Shown one piece after another: positions 1 to 8,845 of a stretch of 64,000 bases of DNA (the stretch's first letter is position 1; each line of letters begins with the position of its first letter). The position numbers were made by a program, and so were the translations under genes. The notes below the pieces were generated by a model. The model was not told the origin of the DNA. It ran no database searches and saw nothing but the letters and a program-made list of their open reading frames with translations. This DNA comes from Paenibacillus lycopersici (GTDB lineage Bacteria > Bacillota > Bacilli > Paenibacillales > Paenibacillaceae): NCBI RefSeq assembly GCF_010119935.1, contig NZ_CP048209.1, forward strand, positions 1,359,501 through 1,423,500, given 5' to 3'.

Positions 1-96
1 CTGCTCTTCCATGGCCAATCCCGCAAAGTCGCTGTCCGTGGACGCGCGAATCTGATCCAATCGGGATTGAAGGTCGTTCTTCCAGGGAGCGATCAT
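1..96 (-). CDS. N-terminus of an unrecognised protein (runs off the left edge)
   Basis: An open frame of 32 codons starts with ATG at 96 and continues off the window. The start is supported by a purine-rich ribosome binding site (AAGGGGTGA) a few bases upstream on the minus strand and by a promoter at 143-170. The visible peptide begins MIAPWKNDLQSRLDQIRAST; it is hydrophilic, probably helical, with no signal peptide, so a cytoplasmic protein is likely. I do not recognise the family and the visible part is too short to assign a function. Confidence 0.6.
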   Translation of the reverse strand, partial: MIAPWKNDLQSRLDQIRASTDSDFAGLAMEEQ

Positions 97-142
97 GCCT
101 CTCACCCCTTCCCTGCACGTTTGGCGAATCGCTTGCCCTTCC

Positions 143-170
143 ATTATAGCGATTCTCTCCGGCGTTGTAA
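143..170 (-). promoter_or_regulatory. Sigma-A-type promoter for the minus-strand gene at 1-96
   Basis: On the minus strand, TTACAA (165-170) and a perfect TATAAT (143-148) are separated by 16 bp. The predicted transcript starts about 40 bases before the ATG at 96. A perfect 18-bp palindrome sits immediately upstream of the -35 box. Confidence 0.6.
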
Positions 171-188
171 TTCAGGGAATTCCCTGAA
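171..188. promoter_or_regulatory. Perfect 18-bp palindrome, candidate operator
   Basis: TTCAGGGAATTCCCTGAA is fully self-complementary and abuts the -35 hexamer of the minus-strand promoter. It could bind a dimeric regulator acting on the left-edge gene or on the divergent DoxX gene. No protein is known to me for this exact site. Confidence 0.4.
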
Positions 189-348
189 CCGCCGTCACCG
201 GCGCAGCGCTTCGGCGGCTTCGATAAGCTTCCGTTCCCTTAGCCGATATTCAGGGCTTTGGCCGCGCAGACTCCGTGTTTATCCCGATAACAATCGGCCG
301 AGGCGGGAGGTATGATGAAGGCAAGAAGTCGCGAAGGAGATGTTGAGG

Positions 349-882
349 ATGATGAATTGGCTGAGAGGGAACAAGTATGCGGCGGTTCTGCTAACCTTAG
401 TACGGATTTACGTAGGCTGGGAATGGCTCACGGCGGGGTGGCATAAGCTTGCCGGCGCCAAGCCGTTCGATGCCGCGGGGTTCATGAAAGGGGCGATCGC
501 CAAGCCGGTTGCGGACAGCGCCACGCACGAGACGCTGTATCCCGCGTTCACGGCGTTCCTGAAGCACGTCGCCTTGCCGAATGTGAAGCTGTTCAACGTC
601 ATCGTGCCATGGGGCGAGTTATTAGTAGGCGCGGGTTTGCTGCTGGGAGCTTTAACGACGACCGCCGTCCTGTTCGGCTTGCTGATGAACTTCATGTACA
701 TGTTCGCGGGTACGGTATCGACTAACCCTTGGCTGATCCTTCTCGGATTCTTCATTGCAGCCGCAGGGACCAATGCCGGTAAGTTCGGGGTGGATCATTA
801 TATCCTTCCGTATCTTCATGAACGCTTCAAGAAGCATGACCGCGCGCCGAAGCTTCATCCGAGAGGCCGCTTGCATACGTAA
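349..882 (+). CDS. DoxX family membrane protein
   Basis: A membrane protein of about 177 residues in the DoxX/TQO-small family. It has an N-terminal LVRIYVGWEWLTAGWHKL segment, then hydrophobic helices around residues 80-110 and 115-140, including a P-W-G-E-L motif before the second helix as in other DoxX proteins. DoxX proteins are inner-membrane proteins often linked to redox or thiosulfate-quinone metabolism; the substrate here is unknown. I chose the ATG at 349 because AAGGAG (334-339) lies 9 bases upstream; the ATG at 340 would touch that site. The tail is short, basic and His/Lys/Arg-rich. It precedes a universal stress protein gene by about 100 bp. Confidence 0.75.
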   Translation: MMNWLRGNKYAAVLLTLVRIYVGWEWLTAGWHKLAGAKPFDAAGFMKGAIAKPVADSATHETLYPAFTAFLKHVALPNVKLFNVIVPWGELLVGAGLLLGALTTTAVLFGLLMNFMYMFAGTVSTNPWLILLGFFIAAAGTNAGKFGVDHYILPYLHERFKKHDRAPKLHPRGRLHT

Positions 883-978
883 GAAGCGCATCCGACTGAC
901 GCCTACTTGCGAGAAGCAAGGGAAATAACGCAGCAAAGGCATTCATCCCATTCATTGATCGATAAGGAGCGATATTCA

Positions 979-1410
979 ATGTCCTATACACGCATACTGG
1001 TTGCTTACGACGGTTCCGCCCCAGCCGATAAGGCGCTGGAGCAGGCCATAATGCTTGCCCGGGATAATGAGGCCGCGCAGCTGGAAGTGATTCATGTATA
1101 TTCGCAGCCGATCGTCGTCTTGGCGGACGGCGTGTATTACCCTCCCGCGGATCAAGAGCAAGCCATCCGTGAGCATGCGCAAAGCGTTGTCGACAAGGCA
1201 GCCGGGAAGGTACGGTCCATCCCCAATGGCAAGGTTATCCTGAGAATCGGGAATCCCGCCAAAATCATCGTGGAGCGCGCGGAAGAAACCCGGTGCGATC
1301 TCATTGTTATCGGCAACAGGGGACACGGGGCATTCATGGAGCATGTCCTTGGCAGCGTGTCGCACAATGTCGTGCAGCATGCGAAAGCGTCCGTGCTGAT
1401 CGTGAAATAA
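979..1410 (+). CDS. Universal stress protein (UspA family)
   Basis: A 143-residue cytoplasmic protein with the complete Usp fold. It has an N-terminal ILVAYDGSAPADKALEQA strand-helix and a C-terminal ATP-binding signature of the G-2x-G-9x-G(S/T) type, read here as GNRGHG...LGSVS near residues 113-130, followed by a VLIVK end. Usp proteins bind ATP or AMP and are induced under growth arrest and stress. The start is ATG 979, with AAGGAG a few bases upstream. No sigma-B-type promoter was found in the 96-bp gap to the DoxX gene, so the two may be co-transcribed. Confidence 0.9.
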   Translation: MSYTRILVAYDGSAPADKALEQAIMLARDNEAAQLEVIHVYSQPIVVLADGVYYPPADQEQAIREHAQSVVDKAAGKVRSIPNGKVILRIGNPAKIIVERAEETRCDLIVIGNRGHGAFMEHVLGSVSHNVVQHAKASVLIVK

Positions 1411-1431
1411 GGCGGAACGGGATAGCTCGGC

Positions 1432-1476
1432 GGCATCGAACAGGTTGGCTTGGAACTGGTTGGCATCGAACAGGTT
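1432..1476. repeat. Short direct repeat after the Usp gene
   Basis: The 15-mer GGCATCGAACAGGTT occurs at 1432-1446 and again at 1462-1476, separated by a sequence that also contains GGTTGG steps. No function is evident. Confidence 0.4.
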
Positions 1477-1612
1477 AAGGATGGTTAAGCGCCATGATTG
1501 ACCTGTTCGTGTTATTATGGGCGAAGGGACTCCTCCGCCTGCGGCCCGTGCCGCCATATGAGGGACAGAATGCCGCGCATACCGCTGCAACTTCCGGCCC
1601 CCGCATTGCGTC

Positions 1613-1665
1613 CCCTAGAGAGACACTTGGAAGAAGGTGTCCTTTCTAGGGTATTTTGTGTTTTA
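1613..1665 (+). terminator. Strong hairpin followed by a T-rich run
   Basis: Outer arms CCCTAGA (1613-1619) and TCTAGGG (1645-1651) enclose a second stem (GACACTT/AGGTGTC). The sequence TATTTTGTGTTTT follows. It lies 200 bp past the Usp gene and 120 bp before the AraC start. It could be a terminator separating the two transcripts or a leader attenuator of the AraC gene. Confidence 0.5.
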
Positions 1666-1785
1666 ATAAACTCATTCCGTTGGGCCAAGCCCCGAATGAA
1701 GCATCTGCAGCAGAGAAGGAACATCCGGACGGGACAAGGCTATCACGTCAGGGAGCGTCGTTCCCTTGCACAGGAGGTTTTATTT

Positions 1786-2688
1786 TTGGCGCATGACCGC
1801 AAACGATTCCACTTCGACAATCTGTACTTTCTGGAGCCCAAGCAATACGAGCTGATCACCCTCTATCAAATCGGCGATTTATGCTGCGATTCCGGGTATA
1901 TGCTGCAGGAGCATACGCAGGTCTGCTACGAGATCACCTACGTCATGTCGGGGAAGGGCTGGTTCTCGACCAACGGCGTCCGCAGCGAGGTGGAGGCGGG
2001 CGACTTGTACATCAACGTTCCCGGCGAGACGCATACGGGGGGCGCCGACGACAAGGAGCCGTTCCGTTACTTCTATGTCGGCTTCCTCTTCAACCTGCAG
2101 CCGGACGACGAATACCGCGAGAGCCGCGAGATTCCGTTCATCCACATCCAGAAAATGATGGACAAGCGCGATCATCCGCTGACGAAGGACCGCCTCGACA
2201 TGCAGCATGCGTTCCTGAACGCCCTGAAGGAATTCCGCAACATGTCGCACTATTCGCAGATGATGTCGCAGATGTATCTGAACCAGCTGATCGTGCTCAT
2301 GTACCGCAACTACTTCTCCGACTGGGACAGCGCCTATCACTACGACCAAAGCAGCGGCGGACCCAAGGAGATCGTATACAATGCGATCAGCTACATCGAC
2401 AACAACATGCTGACGATGCAGGATCTCGCGGAGGTGTCCCGGGCGCTCGGATACAGCTACTCCTATCTGTCGCATCTGTTCACCGAAGAGACGGGCGTCA
2501 GCCTGCGCAACTTCTATTCGCAGAAGCGGCTGCAGAAGATGCTCGAGCTGATGAAATCGAAGACGCTGAGCATCACGGAAATCGCCTCGACGATGCAGTA
2601 TCAGTCCATTCACTCGTTCAGCCGCGCTTTCAAGAAGGCCGTCGGCTTGTCGCCGACGGAGTACATCCGCTTGTACTGCAAAGAGTGA
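1786..2688 (+). CDS. AraC family transcriptional regulator
   Basis: A 300-residue regulator with an N-terminal cupin-like sensing domain (about residues 20-160, containing a CYEITYVMSGKGWF strand and a VPGETH turn). The C-terminal double helix-turn-helix domain (about 205-298) includes DLAEVSRALGYSYSYLSHLF and the second helix region ending in GLSPTEYIRLY. The frame is open further upstream, but the TTG at 1786 has AGGAGG (1773-1778) seven bases before it, so it is the best start. The gene lies directly upstream of, and in the same direction as, a carbohydrate ABC transporter operon, so it probably activates that operon in response to its sugar. The ligand is unknown. Confidence 0.88.
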   Translation: MAHDRKRFHFDNLYFLEPKQYELITLYQIGDLCCDSGYMLQEHTQVCYEITYVMSGKGWFSTNGVRSEVEAGDLYINVPGETHTGGADDKEPFRYFYVGFLFNLQPDDEYRESREIPFIHIQKMMDKRDHPLTKDRLDMQHAFLNALKEFRNMSHYSQMMSQMYLNQLIVLMYRNYFSDWDSAYHYDQSSGGPKEIVYNAISYIDNNMLTMQDLAEVSRALGYSYSYLSHLFTEETGVSLRNFYSQKRLQKMLELMKSKTLSITEIASTMQYQSIHSFSRAFKKAVGLSPTEYIRLYCKE

Positions 2689-2822
2689 GCCCCGCCCTCT
2701 TCCGCCAATGACCTAAAGAATGGTACAACATTACAGCATGAACGGTTAAATACAGCCTTTCCCATTTCAGGTAAGATGCCCTTAAGCAGCGCACTTTAGA
2801 AAGAGGAAGAGGGGACCTTGAC

Positions 2823-4211
2823 ATGGGAAAGGTTAAACAGTTGGCTTCCATCGCTTTAGTGGGGAGCATGTCATTGACAATGTTGGCGGCATGCGGCAGC
2901 AACGATAACTCGAACGGCGGCGCGGCGAACGCGAATAAGCCGTCCGGCAGCGCGGCCGGCACGAACGCGAAGAACGGGAGCGGCTCGAACGCGGCGGGCA
3001 CGACGAACGATGCGCCCAAGAAAGACGTCGCGTTGAATTTCTGGACCATCTCGCTCAGCCCGAATTTCGACGATTACATCAACGGCCGCATTAAGAAATA
3101 CGAAGACGAGCATCCCGGCATCACGGTGAAATGGACCGACCTTCCGTACGGCTCCATGGAAAACAAACTGCTGACGTCCATTGCCGGCGGCAACTCGCCC
3201 GACGTCGTCAACCTCAACACCGGCATGACGCTGACGCTCGCGGCGAAGAACGCCCTTGTCGACCTGAACAAGGAAGCGACCGAAGAGCAGCGCTCCATCT
3301 ACTTCCCCGACCTGTACAACTCGACCAAACTGGGCGACAGCGCCTATGCCTTCCCATGGTACTTCGGCTTATCCGTATTCATGTACAACAAGAAGATCTA
3401 CGAAGAGGCGGGCCTAGATCCGAACAAGCCGCCCGTCACGTTCGAGGAGCTGAAGCAGCAGGCGGTCCAGATCAAGGAGAAGACCGGCAAATACGGCTTC
3501 ACGCTCGTCTCGAACCCGCCTGCCGACCTGTATTTCGCCGGCGTGCCGATGATCAGCGACGACAAGAAGAAGATCATTCTCGATACGCCCGAAGCGCTGG
3601 AGTGGGCGAAATGGAACAAATCGCTGTACGACGAGGGCGTCATTCCGAAGGACAGCGTAGGCGCCGACGCCAACTACGCGACGGACAAATACCAGGGCGG
3701 CCAGATCGCCACGTTGACGACGGGCGCGAACTTCCTGAACCGCGTCAAGACGAACGCGCCGGACGTGTACGGCAACACGCTCGTCGCCAAAATGCCGGCC
3801 AAGAAGGAAGGCGGCAATTACCAGGCGAGCCTCATGGACGTCGTCGTGCCGACCATGAGCAAGAACCACAAGGAAGCGATCGACTTCGCCAACTACATCA
3901 CGAACGACGAATCGCAGCTTGAATTCTGCAAGGTGGTCAACATTCTGCCGTCGACGAAGAAAGCGGCGGCCGATCCGTTCTTCACGCAAGCCGGCGACGA
4001 TCCGGAGTCCAAGGCGAAGATTATCGCGGCTTCGATGGTCGGGCAGGCGAAGGATTTTACGCTCGGCATCAAGGACGAGTCGAAGGTGCTGGACCCGCTC
4101 TGGAAGGGCTGGACGAAGATGATGCTCGGCCAGCAGTCGCCGGAGGAGATGCTGAAGACGGCCGAAGCGGAGATGCAGAAGCAGCTCGACGCGGTCAATG
4201 CGGATAACTAG
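2823..4211 (+). CDS. Sugar ABC transporter substrate-binding lipoprotein
   Basis: A 462-residue family 1 extracellular solute-binding protein. A lipoprotein signal (basic start, hydrophobic stretch, LAAC with Cys24) is followed by a low-complexity Asn/Gly/Ser/Ala linker to about residue 65. The binding-protein body then begins with VALNFWTISLSPNFDDYING and contains the typical YAFPWYFGLSVFMYNKKIYEEAGLD segment. It should be anchored on the outer face of the membrane and deliver a carbohydrate to the two permeases encoded next. No ATPase gene is in the cluster, so a shared MsmX-type ATPase elsewhere in the genome is likely. A GAAGAGGGG ribosome binding site precedes ATG 2823. Confidence 0.92.
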   Translation: MGKVKQLASIALVGSMSLTMLAACGSNDNSNGGAANANKPSGSAAGTNAKNGSGSNAAGTTNDAPKKDVALNFWTISLSPNFDDYINGRIKKYEDEHPGITVKWTDLPYGSMENKLLTSIAGGNSPDVVNLNTGMTLTLAAKNALVDLNKEATEEQRSIYFPDLYNSTKLGDSAYAFPWYFGLSVFMYNKKIYEEAGLDPNKPPVTFEELKQQAVQIKEKTGKYGFTLVSNPPADLYFAGVPMISDDKKKIILDTPEALEWAKWNKSLYDEGVIPKDSVGADANYATDKYQGGQIATLTTGANFLNRVKTNAPDVYGNTLVAKMPAKKEGGNYQASLMDVVVPTMSKNHKEAIDFANYITNDESQLEFCKVVNILPSTKKAAADPFFTQAGDDPESKAKIIAASMVGQAKDFTLGIKDESKVLDPLWKGWTKMMLGQQSPEEMLKTAEAEMQKQLDAVNADN

Positions 4212-4270
4212 ATCGACACGGGGAGCGAGCGTACCCTCTCTCCCCGCATAGAGGGGAAGGGAGATTCGCC

Positions 4271-5173
4271 ATGGCCGCGAAATGGTCCAAATCGCAGGCG
4301 CGCCGGGCCGGATTCGCGTACTTGATGATCGCGCCCGGCGTCATACTGCTTCTCGTGTTCACCTTTTACCCGATTATCTACGGTCTTCCCCTTGCGTTCA
4401 CGAACTACTCGGCGCTCGATACGACGAAATGGATCGGGCTGGCGAACTTCAAGCGCGCGTTCAGCGATCCGGATTTCTACGTTTCCTTGAAGAACTCGCT
4501 CATCTACGTGGTCGTCGTGCCGATCATCCAGATTCTCGCGATTCTGATGGCGGTGCTGGTCAATACGAAGCTGAAGCTCGTCGGGTTCTTCCGCGTCGCC
4601 TTCTTCATTCCGGTCGTCACGTCGATGGTCGCCGCGGCGATCGCCTGGAAGTGGATGTACGAGGAGAAGGGGATCCTGAACTACATGCTGCGCACCCTTG
4701 GGCTGACGCATCACGACATCGCCTTCATGGTCGAACCGAAGTATGCGCTGGCCGGCGTCATGCTCGTGACGATTTGGAAAGGGCTCGGCTATTACATGAT
4801 GATCTACCTGGCCGGGCTGCAATCGATCCCGAGCGAGCTGCAGGAAGCGGCGAGGATCGACGGCGCCAATCGCGCGCAAGTCATCCGCATGATCACGATT
4901 CCGCTGCTGATGCCGTTCGTGCTGCTCTGCTCGCTGCTGTCCGTCATGGGCGCGATCCGGGTCTTCGACGAAATCTTCGTCATGCACGGGCCGAAGGGCG
5001 ACCCGATCAACTCCACGCTCGTGACGAGCGTATACACGTACAAAGTGGCGTTCCAGGACTTCGACTTCGGCTACGCGGCCGCGATCGGACTCGTCGTGGC
5101 GGTGATCATTCTGGCGTTCTCCGTCTTCATGTTCCGGTACACCCGCAAGGGAGGGCTGACTTACTATGAGTAA
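4271..5173 (+). CDS. Sugar ABC transporter permease (MalF/UgpA type)
   Basis: A 300-residue integral membrane permease. Six or so hydrophobic segments are visible, the first at residues 15-40 (FAYLMIAPGVILLLVFTFYP). The cytoplasmic EAA loop reads ELQEAARIDGANRAQVIRMI, with a pattern that contacts the ATPase. The gene follows the binding protein by 60 bp and overlaps the next permease gene by 8 bp, which indicates translational coupling. GGGGAAGGGAGA precedes the ATG. Confidence 0.93.
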   Translation: MAAKWSKSQARRAGFAYLMIAPGVILLLVFTFYPIIYGLPLAFTNYSALDTTKWIGLANFKRAFSDPDFYVSLKNSLIYVVVVPIIQILAILMAVLVNTKLKLVGFFRVAFFIPVVTSMVAAAIAWKWMYEEKGILNYMLRTLGLTHHDIAFMVEPKYALAGVMLVTIWKGLGYYMMIYLAGLQSIPSELQEAARIDGANRAQVIRMITIPLLMPFVLLCSLLSVMGAIRVFDEIFVMHGPKGDPINSTLVTSVYTYKVAFQDFDFGYAAAIGLVVAVIILAFSVFMFRYTRKGGLTYYE

Positions 5174-6059
5174 TGCTGTCTCGACCGGCGGCGCCGGCAG
5201 GGCGAAGGCTGCGCAGGCTCTCAAGAAGGGACCGCTCCGTCTGCGCAAAATCGTATCGGCGGTCATCGTGTACGTCCTGCTGATCTTCACGGCGCTGCTG
5301 TGCCTCGGGCCGTTCCTATGGCTGCTGTCCACGTCGCTGAAGGTGAACGCGAACGTGTACAAATTCCCGCCGCAGATTATCCCGTGGCCGATCAACTTCA
5401 AGAATTTCAGCGACGTGTTCCATATTATGCCGCTGTGGACGTACATCAAGAACACGGTCATTATGACCGCCATGGGCGTTCTGCTGAACGTGATCATCTG
5501 CACGATGACGGCGTATCCGCTCGCGCGCATCAAGTTTCCGGCGCGGAACTTTATTTTCTACGCCATCGTCAGCACGATGATTCTGCCGAACGCGGCGGGG
5601 ATGATCGTCAACTTTATCATCATCCAGAAGCTGCATCTGTACAATACGGTGCTCGGCATCGTGCTGCCTTCGGCGGTCAGCGTGTTCAACATATTCCTGC
5701 TGCGGCAGGCGTTCATCACGATTCCGAACGATATGGAATATTCCGGCCGGATCGACGGAGCGAGCGAGTTTCGGATCTTCTGGAACATCATGGTGCCGAT
5801 GGTTCGCCCCGCGATCGCGACGGTCGTCATATTCGACTTCATGGCGTTCTGGAACAGCATGATCTGGCCCATCATCATTCTCGACGACAAGGAGAAGTAT
5901 CCGCTAGCCGCGGCGCTGCAATATTTGCAGGGGAATTTGTCGTACAACTTCCCGTATATCGCGGCCGGCACGATCATCTCCGTCATTCCAATCATCGTCA
6001 TCTTCCTTGTCTTGCAGAAGCAGTTCATTAACGGGATGGTCGGCGCGGTGAAAGGATAG
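5166..6059 (+). CDS. Sugar ABC transporter permease (MalG/UgpE type)
   Basis: A 297-residue second permease of the same importer. A basic N-terminal tail (residues 1-35) is followed by a first transmembrane helix (VIVYVLLIFTALLCLGPFLWLL) and further helices to the C-terminal GMVGAVKG ending typical of MalG-like proteins. The EAA loop is divergent: MEYSGRIDGASEFRIF, with YSG in place of the usual EAA, while the conserved Gly and downstream Pro remain. It overlaps the upstream permease gene by 8 bp. Confidence 0.92.
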   Translation: MSNAVSTGGAGRAKAAQALKKGPLRLRKIVSAVIVYVLLIFTALLCLGPFLWLLSTSLKVNANVYKFPPQIIPWPINFKNFSDVFHIMPLWTYIKNTVIMTAMGVLLNVIICTMTAYPLARIKFPARNFIFYAIVSTMILPNAAGMIVNFIIIQKLHLYNTVLGIVLPSAVSVFNIFLLRQAFITIPNDMEYSGRIDGASEFRIFWNIMVPMVRPAIATVVIFDFMAFWNSMIWPIIILDDKEKYPLAAALQYLQGNLSYNFPYIAAGTIISVIPIIVIFLVLQKQFINGMVGAVKG

Positions 6060-6118
6060 TCCGTCATCCTGCGCCGGCCCGCCATCCCCAAATTGAATCG
6101 AAGAGGAGCGGATTAGTG

Positions 6119-7192
6119 ATGAAACGCAAATTGACGCTCGCCGTATCGCTTGGCCTGCTTGGCGCAAGCACCGCATTCGCAGCGGACCCGGCGCCGGTAA
6201 CGGTGCCGATCGACTCCCTGCAGCCGGCCGTCCATCTGGAGAAGCCCCAGCTGACGGGGACGGGCGGCAAGCTGCTGCTCAGCGACTCGCCCGAAACGTT
6301 CGCCGGCACGGGCGCATTCTACCGGGATACGGCCGAAGGCGAGTTCCGCGTGTTCTGGCATCATCAGAACGAGGCGCCGCAGACGTTGACGGTGGGCGTC
6401 GCGATCACGAACACGTCCGCGGACACGGTCTCGCTGTACCTCGAAGGCCACGGTCTCGGCACGAACGTCTACGTCGACGTCGCCGGACAATCCGCGCTGG
6501 CGGACTTCATCGCTTCCGAGAATCAGCGCACCCTGGCCGCTAAGCTCGCTCCGGGCGAGAGCTACTACTTGGCCGCGCCGACGGAGAACAACATCACGAA
6601 CAGCGGCATCGTGCAATTCGAGGCCGTGACGGGCAAGAAGAACGCCCCGGCGCAAGTGACGGCGACCGTGCTCAGCTACGACGCGCAGCCCGGGCATCCG
6701 GAGCAAGTCGACGTGCTGCCGGAGGATTCGCATACGCGCGGCACGTTCCCGCACTTCGACCGGACCGGCACGATCCAGTACAATACGTCGCTCGGCAACG
6801 CCTACCTGCGCGTCGATTCCGCCGCGTACGGCGAGTGGAGCGACGCCATGCCGGGCGAATACGAGGACGGCTGGGATGCGGTAGACGGCAACAAGCCCGT
6901 CATCAATAACGGCAACTACGGCGTCATGTACCGGTTCAAGACGGAAATCGTCAACAGCTTCCATCACCCGCGCCAGGTCGGCCTGTTCCTGAATCCGTCG
7001 GGCGGCTACGGGCATTACGTGGTCAAGTGGAACAAGAAGATTTTCGAGTCCGGCTACACGACCTACCAGACCGCCTGGAACATTACGAACTTCAAGCTGA
7101 ATCCGAACGGCGGCACGTTCAAGTCCGAAATGAGCCTGACCGGCGGGGCGGCGGGTCCGCAGGTCATCTATTTCACGAACCAGGAGAAATAA
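6119..7192 (+). CDS. Secreted protein of unknown function in the carbohydrate cluster
   Basis: A protein of about 357 residues with a clear Sec signal peptide (KRKLTLAVSLGLLGASTAFAA, cleavage after AFA near residue 21). The mature part is rich in beta-strand-like sequence. Phrases such as VGVAITNTSADTVSLYLEGHGLGTN and HHPRQVGLFLNPSGGYG suggest a beta-sandwich copy-like arrangement. No catalytic motif was recognised. It sits between permeases and an FAD oxidoreductase in the same operon, so it may act on or bind the same extracellular carbohydrate. A GTG three bases upstream (6116) is an alternative start with slightly better spacing from GAGGAG. Confidence 0.7.
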   Translation: MKRKLTLAVSLGLLGASTAFAADPAPVTVPIDSLQPAVHLEKPQLTGTGGKLLLSDSPETFAGTGAFYRDTAEGEFRVFWHHQNEAPQTLTVGVAITNTSADTVSLYLEGHGLGTNVYVDVAGQSALADFIASENQRTLAAKLAPGESYYLAAPTENNITNSGIVQFEAVTGKKNAPAQVTATVLSYDAQPGHPEQVDVLPEDSHTRGTFPHFDRTGTIQYNTSLGNAYLRVDSAAYGEWSDAMPGEYEDGWDAVDGNKPVINNGNYGVMYRFKTEIVNSFHHPRQVGLFLNPSGGYGHYVVKWNKKIFESGYTTYQTAWNITNFKLNPNGGTFKSEMSLTGGAAGPQVIYFTNQEK

Positions 7193-7215
7193 CGGAACTT
7201 AAGGAGGCTTGCCCG

Positions 7216-8790
7216 ATGAGCAAGGAGATGCATGCCGATCTTGTCATAATCGGCGGCGGGACCGGCGGCTGCGCGGCGGCGCTGGCGGCGGCGAGGATGG
7301 GGAGAAGCGTCATCATGACGGAAGAAACGTCCTGGATCGGCGGCCAGCTGACGAGCCAGGCCGTTCCGCCCGACGAACATCCCTGGATCGAGCAGTTCGG
7401 CTGCACGAGAAGCTACCGGCGGTTTCGCGACGGGGTGCGGCAGTATTACCGGGACTACTTCCCGCTCACGACCGAGGCAAGAGCCAACGTCATGCTGAAT
7501 CCGGGCAACGGCTGGGTAAGCCGCCTTTGTCACGAACCGCGGACCGCGCTGGCCGTGCTGCATCATATGATGGCGCCGTACGTGCACAGCGGCCGGTTGA
7601 CGATTCTGACCCGGCATCGCATCGAATCGGCCCGAACCGACGGGGACCGCGTCGTCTCGGTGACGGTGCGGGGACTCGATCTGGAGGAACGCGCGGAGCT
7701 TGCGGCGCCGTATTTCCTGGACGCCACCGAGTGCGGCGACGTGCTGCCGCTCGCGGGCGCGGAATACGTCACCGGCGCGGAGTCGCAGCGGCAGACGGGC
7801 GAGCCCCATGCGCTGGAGGGCGATCCGCAGCCGATGGACATGCAGGCGTTCACGTACTGCTTCGCCATCGATTATCTCGAAGGGGAGAATCATACGATCG
7901 ACAAGCCGGCGCAGTACGACTTCTGGCGCGCGTACAAGGCGGATTTCTGGCCGGATCGCCTGCTGAGCTGGACGGGGGTCCGGCCCGCGACGCTGGAGCC
8001 GGTCCGCTTCGATCTGTTCCCCGACAAGGATTGGATGTCGTTGATGGGCTACCGGCGCGTCGTCGACAAGCACAATTTCGCGCCGGGCACGTTCCGCAGC
8101 GATATCTCGATCGTGAACTGGCAGCAGAACGATTATTGGCTCGGCTCCGTCATCGACGTGAACGAGGAGGAGAAAGCGCGCCATCTCGAAGCGGCCAAGC
8201 AGCTGAGCTTGTCGCTGCTGTACTGGATGCAGACGGAGGCGCCGCGCCCGGACGGGAAGGAGGGCTTTCCCGGCCTGCGGCTGCGGAAGGACGTCGTCGG
8301 CACCGCGGACGGGCTGGCCATGGCGCCTTATATTCGCGAGTCGCGCCGGATCAAAGCGGAATTCACCGTGCTGGAGCAGCATATCAGCACGGAATGCCGC
8401 GGAACGGAGGAAGCCGAGCTCTTCGTCGATTCGGTCGGCATCGGCTGCTATCGGATCGATCTCCATCCGAGCACGGGGCTGCGTCATTACGTCGACATTT
8501 CCAGCCTGCCGTTCCAGATTCCGCTCGGCAGCCTGATTCCCGTCCGCGTCGACAATTTATTGCCGGCAGGCAAGAACATCGGCGTCACCCATATTACGAA
8601 CGGCTGCTACCGGCTTCATCCCGTGGAATGGAACGTCGGCGAGACGGCCGGCTACCTGGCCTGCTATTGCTTGGAGCACGGCTTGAAGCCCCGGGATATT
8701 CGCAGCCGTCAGGAGCAGCTCATCGCCTTCCAGAAGCTGCTCGTCCAGGAAGGCGTCGAACTCGCGTGGCCGGAGTCGCGCCCGGTGTAA
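7216..8790 (+). CDS. FAD-dependent oxidoreductase (FAD_oxidored family)
   Basis: A 524-residue flavoprotein. The N-terminal dinucleotide-binding motif is DLVIIGGGTGGCAAALAAAR (residues 8-27). It is followed by GGQLTSQAVPPDE, a signature of the bacterial FAD_oxidored family, and a late FAD-contact region around LLPAGKNIGVTHITNGCYRLHP. Members are often encoded in plant-polysaccharide or sugar-acid utilisation clusters, but their substrates are mostly unknown. It is probably cytoplasmic, since no signal peptide is visible. ATG 7216 follows AAGGAGG. Together with the two Gfo/Idh proteins downstream it suggests oxidative processing of the imported sugar. Confidence 0.85.
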   Translation: MSKEMHADLVIIGGGTGGCAAALAAARMGRSVIMTEETSWIGGQLTSQAVPPDEHPWIEQFGCTRSYRRFRDGVRQYYRDYFPLTTEARANVMLNPGNGWVSRLCHEPRTALAVLHHMMAPYVHSGRLTILTRHRIESARTDGDRVVSVTVRGLDLEERAELAAPYFLDATECGDVLPLAGAEYVTGAESQRQTGEPHALEGDPQPMDMQAFTYCFAIDYLEGENHTIDKPAQYDFWRAYKADFWPDRLLSWTGVRPATLEPVRFDLFPDKDWMSLMGYRRVVDKHNFAPGTFRSDISIVNWQQNDYWLGSVIDVNEEEKARHLEAAKQLSLSLLYWMQTEAPRPDGKEGFPGLRLRKDVVGTADGLAMAPYIRESRRIKAEFTVLEQHISTECRGTEEAELFVDSVGIGCYRIDLHPSTGLRHYVDISSLPFQIPLGSLIPVRVDNLLPAGKNIGVTHITNGCYRLHPVEWNVGETAGYLACYCLEHGLKPRDIRSRQEQLIAFQKLLVQEGVELAWPESRPV

Positions 8791-8845
8791 GCCGTTGACC
8801 GTTATGACAAGCTGCATGACTAACGAAAATCAGGGAGTGTCCACT

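Noticed and set aside
67..315. Plus-strand frame at the left edge
   Set aside because: It runs across the promoter, palindrome and start of the better supported minus-strand gene and ends in basic low-information sequence.
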